Source: Comamonas sp. KCTC 72670 (lineage in GTDB: Bacteria; Myxococcota; Myxococcia; Myxococcales; Myxococcaceae). From it: 64,000 nucleotides of DNA. The translations under genes and the position numbers were made by a program. The notes under the pieces are model-generated. The model did no database searches. It was not told the origin of the DNA and was given only the letters and a program-made list of their open reading frames with translations. Of the stretch, positions 33,502 to 41,904 are shown one piece after another. Location: positions 62,001-126,000 of the forward strand of contig BNCN01000015.1 in the NCBI GenBank assembly GCA_014656495.1, read 5' to 3'. Numbering within the stretch: the first letter of the stretch is position 1; every line of letters begins with the position of its first letter.

Positions 33502-34322
33502 AGCTGGGCGGCTACGTCCTGCACCGCGACAACCGGGACACGCTGGAGCCGTGCCTGCGCGGGCTGCTGGCCCTCTGTGATGACGTGGTGGCGCTGGACA
33601 CGGGCGCGACGGACGGCTCCGCGGAGCTGGCGCGCTCCCTGGGCGCGCGCTCCGTGCCGCACGCCTGGCGGGGTTACGGCGACGCCCGCGACGCGGCGGT
33701 GCGGGCCCTGGCGCCGTGCGACTACGTCTTCTATCTCGACTCGGACGAGGAGGTCGGCGCGGACGCGGTGGAGGCGCTGCGCGCGTGGAAGGCCACCGAC
33801 CCCACCCAGGACGTGTACCGGCTGCCCCGCCGCGACTGGGCGGAGCTGGGCTCGCGGCGCTTCCGCTACCGCACGCAGTGGCGGGCCCGGCTGGTGCGGC
33901 GGGAGAAGGCGGTGTGGCGGCCGCAGCAGATTGTCCACGAGGCCCTGCCGAAGATGGCCGGTGGCCGGGTGAACGCGTTCATCGAGCACCGCTTCGCCAC
34001 GTCGGTGGAGCGGCGCTCGGCGAAGGAGGACCGCTACGCGCTGCTGTGGGCGCTGCGGGCCCACGCCGAGCAGCGGCGCCTCAAGCCCGTGGGCGTGCAG
34101 CGCGTGGCGTCCTGGGCGCGGGACTGCGTGCTGAAGGGCGCCCTGTGGCGCGGCGGCGCGGAGGCCTCTCGGCTGGCGTGGGCCGTGGCGGGCTATCACG
34201 CCGCCAAGTACGCGTACCTCCGCGAGCTGCGCCAGGGCGGCTATCCGGAGCTGGCGCGCGCGTACGCGGAGGGCCGCTACGACGAGGTCTTCGCCCGCGT
34301 CCGCGACGGCGCGCTCGGCTGA
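33498..34322 (+). CDS. Family 2 glycosyltransferase (274 aa)
   Basis: GT-A fold resembling WaaE/KdtX lipopolysaccharide core glucosyltransferases. It has VVALDTGATDGSAELARSLGA (nucleotide-sugar site, residues 30-50), GYGDARDAAVRALAPCDYVFYLDSDEEV with the DxD-like motif (residues 58-85) and FRYRTQWRARLVRREKAVWRPQQIVHEAL. It starts within the stop of the HAD gene. A role in surface polysaccharide or LPS is likely from the family; no other polysaccharide genes are nearby. Confidence 0.85.
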   Translation: MKLGGYVLHRDNRDTLEPCLRGLLALCDDVVALDTGATDGSAELARSLGARSVPHAWRGYGDARDAAVRALAPCDYVFYLDSDEEVGADAVEALRAWKATDPTQDVYRLPRRDWAELGSRRFRYRTQWRARLVRREKAVWRPQQIVHEALPKMAGGRVNAFIEHRFATSVERRSAKEDRYALLWALRAHAEQRRLKPVGVQRVASWARDCVLKGALWRGGAEASRLAWAVAGYHAAKYAYLRELRQGGYPELARAYAEGRYDEVFARVRDGALG

Positions 34323-34417
34323 CGGCCCTGAGCGAAGCATCGAGCCGGTGACGCCGGCGCCCGCGAGCCGCTGGCGCGCGCCCACGTCACGCGGGCCTTC
34401 GGCTCCGGACCAAGCGC

Positions 34418-35065
34418 TCAGTCGTACTTCGGGATGCCGGGCTCGCTCCGGCCTTCCTCGGTCCACTTCTGGAGCGCGGGCAGCGCCAGCACCGCGTCGC
34501 GGTAGGCCGCGCTCACCGCGTCCAGCGCCACGTCGTAGGTGACGAAGCGGGTAACGACGGGCGCGTAGAAGGCGTCCGCGATGGAGAAGCGGCCGAACAG
34601 GAACGGGCCCCCCTGGCCGAAGCGGCTCCGGCAGTCATTCCAGAGGGCCTGGATGCGCGCGATGTCCTCCGCCACGCCGGGTGCCCGTCCATGCCCCGGC
34701 TTGCGGGCGCGCAGGTTCATGTTCATGTGCTGGCGCAGCGCCCCGAAGCTGGAGTGCATCTCCGCGGTGACGGCGCGGGCCACGGCGCGCGCCGCGCGGT
34801 CCTCCGGCCACAGCCGGGCCTCCGGGAAGGTCTCCGCCAGGTACTCGCAGATGGCCAGCGAATCCCAGATGACCAGGTCACCGTGCTGGAGCGCCGGCAC
34901 GCGCTTGCTGGGCGAGTGCGCGACGATGCGCGCCTCCGTGTCCGGCAGGCCCAGGGGCACCACCACCTCCTGGAAGGGCTGTCCCGTGTGGGCCAGCGCG
35001 AGGTAGGGCCGCAGGGACCAGGAGGAATAGTTCTTCGAACCGACGACGAGCGTGAGCTGGGGCAT
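34418..35065 (-). CDS. Glutathione S-transferase family protein (215 aa)
   Basis: The N-terminal thioredoxin-fold domain has TLVVGSKNYSSWSLRPYLALAHTGQPF (residues 4-30) with the Ser-Ser-Trp-Ser cluster that replaces the catalytic Tyr/Cys in this subgroup, then RVPALQHGDLVIWDSLAICEYLAE. The helical C-terminal domain has FLFGRFSIADAFYAPVVTRF. It is most similar to YfcF/zeta-like GSTs. It stands alone and the electrophilic substrate is unknown. Confidence 0.9.
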   Translation of the reverse strand: MPQLTLVVGSKNYSSWSLRPYLALAHTGQPFQEVVVPLGLPDTEARIVAHSPSKRVPALQHGDLVIWDSLAICEYLAETFPEARLWPEDRAARAVARAVTAEMHSSFGALRQHMNMNLRARKPGHGRAPGVAEDIARIQALWNDCRSRFGQGGPFLFGRFSIADAFYAPVVTRFVTYDVALDAVSAAYRDAVLALPALQKWTEEGRSEPGIPKYD

Positions 35066-35116
35066 GGGGCGGCCTCTATAACGCCGCGCACCCGGATGCG
35101 CCCGTGCCCGGACGCG

Positions 35117-35716
35117 TCAGTTCGCGGCGCTTCGGCGCCCCAGGAAGGAGCGCATCCGCGACAGCAGCGGCACCCGGCGGCGGTGCTCGGGCGGGTCGAT
35201 GCGATAGACGGCCACCGGGAGGCGGATGTTCTTCATCTCCCCCCGGCCCAGGCGGACCGGCGGCGAGGAGAGCAGCCCTTCCACCTGACGGGCCACCGTC
35301 TCGCTGACATAGAGCGTGCCGGGCCGGGCCAGGGCCTCAATGCGCGCGGCCAGGTTGACGCCCTCGCCGAAGACGTCGCCATCCCGGTGCATCACCATGC
35401 CCAGGTGCACACCCACGCGGAGCACCACTCGGCGCTCCGCCGCCACACCGCCATTGCGGGCTTCCAGCGCGCGCTGCAGCGCCAGTCCGAAGTCCACCGC
35501 GGACGGGCCGCCCTCGAACTCCAGGAGGAAGCCATCCTCCAGCCGCTTCACCTCGATGCCACCATGACGTGGCAATAGCTCGCGGACGAGCGTGGCATGC
35601 TCATCCCGCATCGCGTTCTGCAGCGACTCGTCACGCCACGAAAGTCCATCAGGACCTTCGATGCCCGTGAACAGGATCGCCGCCAGCCTTTCGGGTTCCG
35701 GTGCCTCCACCACCAT
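35117..35716 (-). CDS. Class III nucleotidyl cyclase-fold protein, first metal Asp missing (199 aa)
   Basis: A stand-alone cyclase homology domain. The usual FTDIxGS motif reads LFTGIEGPDG near residue 18, so the first metal-binding Asp is Gly. The second motif EVKRLEDGFLLEF keeps Lys and the second Asp (EDG for GDG). GDVFGEGVNLAARIEAL keeps the transition-state Asn and Arg. It may be weakly active or a non-catalytic partner. Start ATG 35716 follows a purine-rich GGGGGGAAAGGGGA. Upstream in-frame sequence is not convincing. No fused sensor domain is present. Confidence 0.8.
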   Translation of the reverse strand: MVVEAPEPERLAAILFTGIEGPDGLSWRDESLQNAMRDEHATLVRELLPRHGGIEVKRLEDGFLLEFEGGPSAVDFGLALQRALEARNGGVAAERRVVLRVGVHLGMVMHRDGDVFGEGVNLAARIEALARPGTLYVSETVARQVEGLLSSPPVRLGRGEMKNIRLPVAVYRIDPPEHRRRVPLLSRMRSFLGRRSAAN

Positions 35717-36154
35717 CGCGCATTCCCCTTTCCCCCCGGCACAGACTGTCAGAGATGCTACATCACACAGGGCCCCCGGTCCCAGCCGGCCCCCCCTTCC
35801 GGCTGGAACCGGGCCCTGGTCGGCCTGCGCCCCGGGGGACGCGGCCGCACATGGTGGTTCACCGGCGCTGACTGGAGCACGCGTGGGCAACCTGGCGCTC
35901 ACTCGCTCGCAGACGCACGGTGTTGGACACGACATGAACCGACGTGTCAGTCCGCATCAGGATACGTAAACGCTGACGCAACGCACCAACGCCCTGGTGA
36001 GTCAGGTCCGTGCATGTCGAGCGCCAAACGCGTCAGGTGGGGTTCGGTCCGGGTGAAGACAGGACACGGCCCCGAGGGGTCAACGCGATGAAGAAGCAGC
36101 ACCGCACGCGGGCGGTCGACGGCTGTCAGCACGCCCTGAAGACAGGTGGGCGGG
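35717..36154. other. Intergenic region, no gene seen
   Basis: 438 bp between the cyclase-like gene start and the end of the kinase gene, both minus strand. It should hold the promoter of the cyclase gene. Short frames on both strands have no recognisable features. I see no strong hairpin or repeat. Confidence 0.5.
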
Positions 36155-37897
36155 CTACTCCGCGCTCGCGGGCGCCGCGGGCCGGGCCCCGTCCGGCCGG
36201 GGGTCCGGGCGGGGCCACACGGCGAAGGCCACGGCGCCGACGACGGCCACGATCATCGCCACGGTGAGCGGGGTCAGCTTTCGCTTCGGCTGGCCGGCGA
36301 GCGCGCCCGGCGAGACGGACTGCGCCCCCGCGCCCGCCTTCGAGCGCAACAACACGGTCGACCCCACCCCGTCCGCGGCGGGCGCGGGCGGCGTGCTCTG
36401 GCCAGGGCTCAGCGGACGCGCGATGGGCGCGGGGACCACCTTCGCGGCTGGACGGTCGGCGGGAGCGCCGCGAAGCACCTCTGCGCGAGGCTTCTCCCCA
36501 GGCCCAGGGTTGGGCCCCGACGCGCCTCCGTCTGACGGCGACCCCCGAGCCGGCGCCACGGGCTGGGCAGACGCAGCCAGCCGGGCCCCGGCGGCCACCG
36601 CCGCCTCCCGAGGCGTGGGCGACCGGGCCACGGGCGCGTCCTTCGGCGGATTCCGAACACCTGACGCGCCGTCCGGCCTCCGCGCCACGGGCGAGCGGGC
36701 GATGGGCGCGGGCACGACGTCCGCCGGGGCCACGACGGGCTTGGGCGGCGGCGCCTCCAGCGCCGGCACGGGCACCGCCTCCGCGATGGTGGCGGCGTCA
36801 TGCGGCGCCACCGGCTCCGACACGGGCGCGGACAGGCTGACCGTCTCCGACTCCCGGAACGCGGGCTTCGCGTCAGGGCGCTTCACGTCGTCATCGACCT
36901 CGTTCGTCGCGCGCCCCGGATGCCTGCCGGGAACCGTCCCTGGCTTCGACTCCTGCGCCAGCGCCACGGCGAGCTTCGGCGTGCTCAAGGGCGTGAGCAT
37001 CGGCACCTCGCCCAGGGTCTGCAGCGCGCGGCCCGTGAGCGCGGTGATGAACTCCCCCACTTCCGGGAACCGGTCCTCCGGACGCTTCTCCAGCGCCTTC
37101 TCCACCGCCGCGATGACGTGGTCCGCGAGCCCGGGCACCAGCGCCTCCAGCGGCTCGGGCGGATCGTAGACGATGCGGTAGATGAGCTCCGGGAGGTTGC
37201 CGTTGTCCTTGAACGGCAGCCGGCGCGCCAGCATCTCGTAGACGAGGCACCCGAAGGCGAAGATGTCCGTGCGCGGGTCCACCTCGCCGTTCTTCCCGGT
37301 GGCCTGCTCCGGCGCCATGTACTGCGGCGTGCCCAGCAGGATGCCGCCCTGCGTGTGCACGCTCTGCGAGTCGATGACCTTGGAGATGCCGAAGTCGAGC
37401 AGCTTCACGTGCTCCATCACCACCCCGCCCACCTCGGTGGGCACGAGGAACACGTTGCCCGGCTTGAGGTCGCGGTGGACGATGCCCGCGCGGTGCGTGG
37501 CCTGGAGCGCCGAGCCCATCTGCCGCGCGCAGGAGAACACCTCCTCCAGCGTCATGGGCCCCTTGCGCAGCCGCCGCGAGAGCGGCTGGCCCCGCAGGCA
37601 CTCCATCACCATGTACGGCGAGCCGTCCTCGAGGCTGTCGAAGTCGAGCACCTCGACGATGTTGGGGTGGCCCAGCTTCGAGGCAATCTCAGCCTCGCGC
37701 CGGAAGCGCACATAGACCTCCGCACCCAACCCCGCGTCATGCCGCAACACCTTGATGGCCACCTGACGGCCACGCAGCCGCAAGTGATTGGCCAGGAAGA
37801 CCGTCCCCATCCCTCCACGGCCGAGGACGCCTGCAATCTCATAGGTGTCTCTCAGCACCGTGCCGAGAGGGATGTCGTTGGGTTTAGAGGGAGCCAT
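36155..37897 (-). CDS. Ser/Thr protein kinase with C-terminal membrane anchor (580 aa)
   Basis: The kinase domain spans residues ~20-290: LGRGGMGTVFLAN, VAIKVL, HRDLKPGNVFLV, DFGISKV and TPQYMAPEQATG. A ~250-residue Pro/Ala/Arg-rich linker is probably disordered. A single C-terminal span (LTPLTVAMIVAVVGAVAFAVW) leaves only ~20 residues outside, so it is a tail-anchored kinase without a visible sensor domain. The start ATG 37897 is the only good one. It stands alone between unrelated genes. Substrates and input are unknown. Confidence 0.93.
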   Translation of the reverse strand: MAPSKPNDIPLGTVLRDTYEIAGVLGRGGMGTVFLANHLRLRGRQVAIKVLRHDAGLGAEVYVRFRREAEIASKLGHPNIVEVLDFDSLEDGSPYMVMECLRGQPLSRRLRKGPMTLEEVFSCARQMGSALQATHRAGIVHRDLKPGNVFLVPTEVGGVVMEHVKLLDFGISKVIDSQSVHTQGGILLGTPQYMAPEQATGKNGEVDPRTDIFAFGCLVYEMLARRLPFKDNGNLPELIYRIVYDPPEPLEALVPGLADHVIAAVEKALEKRPEDRFPEVGEFITALTGRALQTLGEVPMLTPLSTPKLAVALAQESKPGTVPGRHPGRATNEVDDDVKRPDAKPAFRESETVSLSAPVSEPVAPHDAATIAEAVPVPALEAPPPKPVVAPADVVPAPIARSPVARRPDGASGVRNPPKDAPVARSPTPREAAVAAGARLAASAQPVAPARGSPSDGGASGPNPGPGEKPRAEVLRGAPADRPAAKVVPAPIARPLSPGQSTPPAPAADGVGSTVLLRSKAGAGAQSVSPGALAGQPKRKLTPLTVAMIVAVVGAVAFAVWPRPDPRPDGARPAAPASAE

Positions 37898-38024
37898 GAA
37901 TAACCGGTTTTAAGCCTTGCACCGGATTCTATCCTGCTCCCTCTGACACGCCGTGGCCAACCGCACCCCGGCGCGCAGAAGTTCTCCGTTGCCCGCTCAA
38001 CCTCTCGGGTCTCGAGAATCGCGA

Positions 38025-40103
38025 CTACTTCGTGGGCGCGATGGGCGCACCGAGCGTGGCGCGAAGTTCCTCCACGACGCGCTTCGCGCCGTAGACGTGC
38101 TCCAACCCCGCGAGGATGCCCTCGCCGTGCACGGCGACCGCCCGGTTCGTCTCCGGGACGTAGGCGTAGCGCCCACCCAGCGAGTGTAGATTTCCGTCGA
38201 AGATGAGGCCCACCACGCGGCCCTCGCGGTCCACCAGCGGCGAGCCGGAGTTGCCGCCGATGATGTCGTTGGTGGTGGCCACGTCGAACGGCGTCTCCAG
38301 CGGCGCCTTGCCGCGGGCCTTCAGCCAGGTGTCCGGGAGCTTGTACGGGACCTTGCCGGTGTGCCGCTCATACGCGCCGCCAAAGGTGGTGAGCGCGGCC
38401 ACGGGGCGGCCGTTCTCCTCCCAGCCCTTCACCTGCCCCGCGTTGAGGCGCAGCGTGAACGTGGCGTCCGGATAACCGGAGGTGCCGTACACCGCGAGGT
38501 GCGCCTTGGCGATGCGCTCGCCGTTGCGCTTGAGCACCGCCTCCACCGTGTCCTCGTAACGCTTGCGCGCCGCGCGGGCCTCCGCGTCCACCTTGCGCGC
38601 GAAGAGAATCATCGGGTCCTTGGACGCCTCCACCGCCGCCTTGCCGCCCTTGAGCAGCGCGGCGCGCACCTTCACGTCGCGCAGCTTCGTGCCCCGCGTC
38701 AGCGTCTTCGCGAGGTCCTCGGGGGCCTCGCGCCCGAGCACCGCCTGGACGAACGGGTCATCCGCGCCCAGCGTCTCGCGCACGCGGGTGAGGCCGAAGG
38801 TAAGCAGCTTCTGGTCCAGCTCCAACGTCACCGGCGCGTCGCGCAGCAGTTGCTGCTCCAGCGTGGGGAGCTGCGCCTGGGTGTACTCGCGCAGCCGCTC
38901 CGCGTTGGGGCGGTCCCGCTCGTCGGCCACGCGCACCAGGTGCCGCGCCATGCGGAAGAGCTCGGAGGGATAGGCGTCCCCCGCTTCCTTCATCCGGTAC
39001 TCCGGCAGCATGCGGCGGTACGCGTCGAGCGCCTGCGCAATCTCCTCCCACGCGCCCTCCGTCGCGGCCTTCACCTGCGCGTTGGCCTCCACCTTCTTGC
39101 GCAGCGCCGCCTCGTCCTCGCGCTTGCCCGCGAGCAGCGCCGGGTCGGCCAGCGCCTGGAGGCGGCCTCGCAGCGCCTTCAGGCCGTTCTCCACGCCCCG
39201 CTGCAGGGAGCGCGTGGTGCGGAAGCGCTCCGCCGAACTCCCGGCGTACTCACGCAGCATGCCGCGCAGCTCCGCGAGCTGGAGCAGCGTGTATGGCAGG
39301 TTGACGTCGCGCTGGAACTCCAGCTCCGCGACGGTGGCCTTGCGCTCGGTGCCACCCGGGTGGCCGGAGACGAAGACGAGGTCGCCCTCCTTCGCGCCCT
39401 GCTTCGCCCACGGCAGGAAGTGCGGACTCTTCGCGGGCGCGTTGTCCTTCCACACGCGCAGGAAGGCCGCGTCGAAGCCGAAGCGCGGGAAGTTGAAGTT
39501 GTCCGGGTCGCCGCCGAAGGCGGCCATGGAGAACTCCGGCGCGAAGACGAGCCGCACGTCCTGGAAGCGGCGGTACTTGTACAGGTGGTACTTGCCGCCG
39601 TTGAACAGCGTCACCACGTCGCAGCGCACGTCATCGGACGTGGCGCACGCGGCCTCCACCGTGGCCGTCTCCTTCTTCAACGCGGTGTTGAAGGCCGCGC
39701 CGGTGAGACCCTTCGTCGCCGCGTTCATCCGCTCGGTGACGTCGGACATCGCCTCCAGCTGGTTGGCCTCCACCTTGGGGCAGCGCAGCTCCTGCGCGGC
39801 GCTCTTCGCGTAGAAGCCGTTGGCCAGCAGGTCCTTCTTCGGCGAGGACAGGTCCTCGATGCAGCCGCGGATGCAGTGGTGATTGGTCATCACCAGCCCC
39901 TCCGGCGACACGAAGCTGGCGGAGCACCCGCCCGCGAGCCGCACCGAGCCGAGGCGCACGTGGTCCAGCCACGCCTGCGTGGGCGTGAAGCCGTAGGCCT
40001 TGTTCACCGTGTCGGAGGGAAATGCGTCGTAGGTCCACATTCCCTCGTCCGCGGCGGCGGGGAGGGACAGGAGCAGGCCGAATGCAAGCAGTCTGCGATG
40101 CAC
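38025..40103 (-). CDS. S46-family dipeptidyl peptidase (692 aa)
   Basis: DPP7/DPP11-type exopeptidase that removes dipeptides from peptide N-termini in the periplasm or outside. Signal peptide MHRRLLAFGLLLSLPAAADEG. Family N-terminus GMWTYDAFPSD with ASFVSPEGLVMTNHHCIRG carrying the catalytic His near 75. FAPEFSMAAFGGDPDNFNFPRFGFDAAFLRVW is the S46 signature. The nucleophile Ser lies in DIIGGNSGSPLVDREG near residue 617. The GTG start at 40103 with AAGGA upstream gives the signal peptide. It fits the proteolytic, predatory nutrition of myxobacteria. Confidence 0.95.
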   Translation of the reverse strand: MHRRLLAFGLLLSLPAAADEGMWTYDAFPSDTVNKAYGFTPTQAWLDHVRLGSVRLAGGCSASFVSPEGLVMTNHHCIRGCIEDLSSPKKDLLANGFYAKSAAQELRCPKVEANQLEAMSDVTERMNAATKGLTGAAFNTALKKETATVEAACATSDDVRCDVVTLFNGGKYHLYKYRRFQDVRLVFAPEFSMAAFGGDPDNFNFPRFGFDAAFLRVWKDNAPAKSPHFLPWAKQGAKEGDLVFVSGHPGGTERKATVAELEFQRDVNLPYTLLQLAELRGMLREYAGSSAERFRTTRSLQRGVENGLKALRGRLQALADPALLAGKREDEAALRKKVEANAQVKAATEGAWEEIAQALDAYRRMLPEYRMKEAGDAYPSELFRMARHLVRVADERDRPNAERLREYTQAQLPTLEQQLLRDAPVTLELDQKLLTFGLTRVRETLGADDPFVQAVLGREAPEDLAKTLTRGTKLRDVKVRAALLKGGKAAVEASKDPMILFARKVDAEARAARKRYEDTVEAVLKRNGERIAKAHLAVYGTSGYPDATFTLRLNAGQVKGWEENGRPVAALTTFGGAYERHTGKVPYKLPDTWLKARGKAPLETPFDVATTNDIIGGNSGSPLVDREGRVVGLIFDGNLHSLGGRYAYVPETNRAVAVHGEGILAGLEHVYGAKRVVEELRATLGAPIAPTK

Positions 40104-40237
40104 GTGCGGGCGTCCTTCTGTCGTGACTGGGAGTGAGATTGGCCGGTTCTCTGCTTGACGGCCGGCATGCGTCAACCTCCGAGCGGAGGGCGCATTCCCC
40201 ACCGGTATCATGCGCCGCGTCAGATATGGTGGCGGCA

Positions 40238-41392
40238 ATGTCCGGCAAGCATCGCGTCTACCTCGTCCCCGGGTTTTTCGGCTTCATCAACCTGGGCGAG
40301 CTCATCTACTTCGGCCACGCCCTGGACTACCTGAAGGAGGAGCTGGCCCGCCGTGAGGTGGAAGCCGAGGTCATCATCGTCCTCTCCCACCCCACGGCCT
40401 CCATCCGCACCCGCACCGCCGACCTGCTGAAGGCCGTGCAGGAGACGGCGTCCGGGGACGACGGCCCCATCCACCTCATCGGCCATTCGACGGGCGGCCT
40501 GGACTCCCGGCTGTTCGTCAGCCCCGGCGCACAGGTGGCCGAGGGCGTGGACCTGGAGTCCTTCGCGAAGCGCGTGCGCACCGTGACGACGGTGTCCACG
40601 CCCCACGCGGGCACGCCCCTGGCCACGTTCTTCATGGGCCTGTTCGGCCAGCGAATCCTCAAGCTGCTGTCGCTGTTCACCGTGTACGTGCTGCGCTTCG
40701 GCCGGCTGCCGCTGCGCGTGGTGTTCCGCTTCGGACATCTGCTGGCGCGCGCGGACGACAACCTCGGGTGGAAGCCCACGCTGCTGGACCAGCTCTACGA
40801 CCAGCTCCTGGGCGACTTCTCCTCGGAGCGCCGCGACGCGGTGTCCAAGTTCCTGAGCGACGTGGGCAACGACACCTCGCTGATTCCGCAGCTCACGCCC
40901 GAAGGCATCGACCTCTTCAACGCGAGCACGCTGGACCGGCCCGGCGTGCGGTATGGCTCGGTGGTGACGCAGGCGCGCCCGCCGTCACTGCGCACGCGCA
41001 TGGCGGCGGGGCTGGACCCGTACGCGCAGCTCACGCACACCATCTACGCGCTGACGTACGGACAGACGCAGCGGATGCCGCTCACGGCGCTGCCGCTGCA
41101 CACGCCCGCGCAGACGGCCGCGCTGGTGCAGGCCTATGGCGCGATGCCGGGCCCCACGGCGTGTGACGGCATCGTCCCCACGCGCTCGCAGGTCCACGGC
41201 CGGGTGCTGGCGGCGGTGCGCGCGGACCACCTGGACGCGATTGGCCACTTCGACCAGCCCGCGCACCAGCCGCCGCACGTGGACTGGCTCATCTCCGGCT
41301 CCGGCTTCCGCAGGCCCCAGTTCGAGGCCACGTGGAAGACCATCGTCGACTTCCTGCTCGAGGACGAACCGCCCCGCGTCAAGGCGCCGTGA
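40238..41392 (+). CDS. Lipase-like alpha/beta-hydrolase (384 aa)
   Basis: The N-terminus HRVYLVPGFFGFINLGELIYFGHALDYLKEEL (residues 4-35) is a triacylglycerol lipase-type oxyanion region. The nucleophile elbow is LIGHSTGGLDSRLF near residue 80. DGIVPTRSQV and DHLDAIGHFDQ may carry the acid and His. TVSTPHAGTPLATFF is typical of bacterial lipases. There is no signal peptide. The start is ATG 40238, with ATG 40226 as an alternative. It is divergent from the S46 peptidase, and its end overlaps the end of the convergent FmdE-like gene by 14 nt. Confidence 0.8.
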   Translation: MSGKHRVYLVPGFFGFINLGELIYFGHALDYLKEELARREVEAEVIIVLSHPTASIRTRTADLLKAVQETASGDDGPIHLIGHSTGGLDSRLFVSPGAQVAEGVDLESFAKRVRTVTTVSTPHAGTPLATFFMGLFGQRILKLLSLFTVYVLRFGRLPLRVVFRFGHLLARADDNLGWKPTLLDQLYDQLLGDFSSERRDAVSKFLSDVGNDTSLIPQLTPEGIDLFNASTLDRPGVRYGSVVTQARPPSLRTRMAAGLDPYAQLTHTIYALTYGQTQRMPLTALPLHTPAQTAALVQAYGAMPGPTACDGIVPTRSQVHGRVLAAVRADHLDAIGHFDQPAHQPPHVDWLISGSGFRRPQFEATWKTIVDFLLEDEPPRVKAP

Positions 41393-41885
41393 CGACCTCG
41401 AAGACCTCCGCGTCCGGCAGCGTCAGCACCTCGGCGCCCGCCTCCGCCAGCTTCTCGCGGGGGACGTCGAGGTAGCGCTGGGCGAAGCGCGGCGAGGGGC
41501 GGAGCGCCAGCGCCTCGCCCGTGTCGCGGTTGCGGAAGCGCGTGACGACGTCCTCGGGGCCGAGCACCTCCACCAGCGAGAGGTTGAGCTTCCCCACGCT
41601 GGCGCCGGTGGCCGCGGCGGCGCCGTCCGCGATGCACGCGTACTGCACCTTCTGCGGCGTGTGGTGGAAGACCTCCAGCTTGAAGCTGCCCACGGGCAGG
41701 TCGAGCTGCTTCAGCGCGTACACGCCCATCCGGTAGCCCATGACGGCCCAGGGGCCCGCGCCGCCATGCACCGCGGCCACGCGCGCCAGCGGGTCGGACT
41801 TCGCGGGAGGCGGATGATGCGCCGAGGAACCGGCGCACCCTGCGCTCAGCATCACGACGAGGGGGAACAGTCGTCGCACGGACAT
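41379..41885 (-). CDS. FmdE-like lipoprotein (168 aa)
   Basis: The signal peptide ends LVVMLSAGC (lipobox). The mature domain has AVHGGAGPWAVMGYRMGVYALKQLDLP, EVFHHTPQKVQYACIADGAAAATGASVGKLNL, the pattern of formylmethanofuran dehydrogenase subunit E family proteins (PF02663). His, Cys and Asp positions of this fold probably bind metal. The methanogenic enzyme context and the C-terminal zinc finger of archaeal FmdE are absent. The start at 41885 gives the lipobox. Function in bacteria is unknown. It is downstream of the TonB-like gene on the same strand, 20 bp apart. Confidence 0.75.
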   Translation of the reverse strand: MSVRRLFPLVVMLSAGCAGSSAHHPPPAKSDPLARVAAVHGGAGPWAVMGYRMGVYALKQLDLPVGSFKLEVFHHTPQKVQYACIADGAAAATGASVGKLNLSLVEVLGPEDVVTRFRNRDTGEALALRPSPRFAQRYLDVPREKLAEAGAEVLTLPDAEVFEVVTAP

Positions 41886-41904
41886 GGGCGGCTCCCGGCG
41901 TCTG

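Noticed and set aside
35947..36132. A 61-codon minus-strand frame in the kinase-cyclase gap
   Set aside because: No Shine-Dalgarno, no recognisable feature, and composition unlike neighbouring genes.
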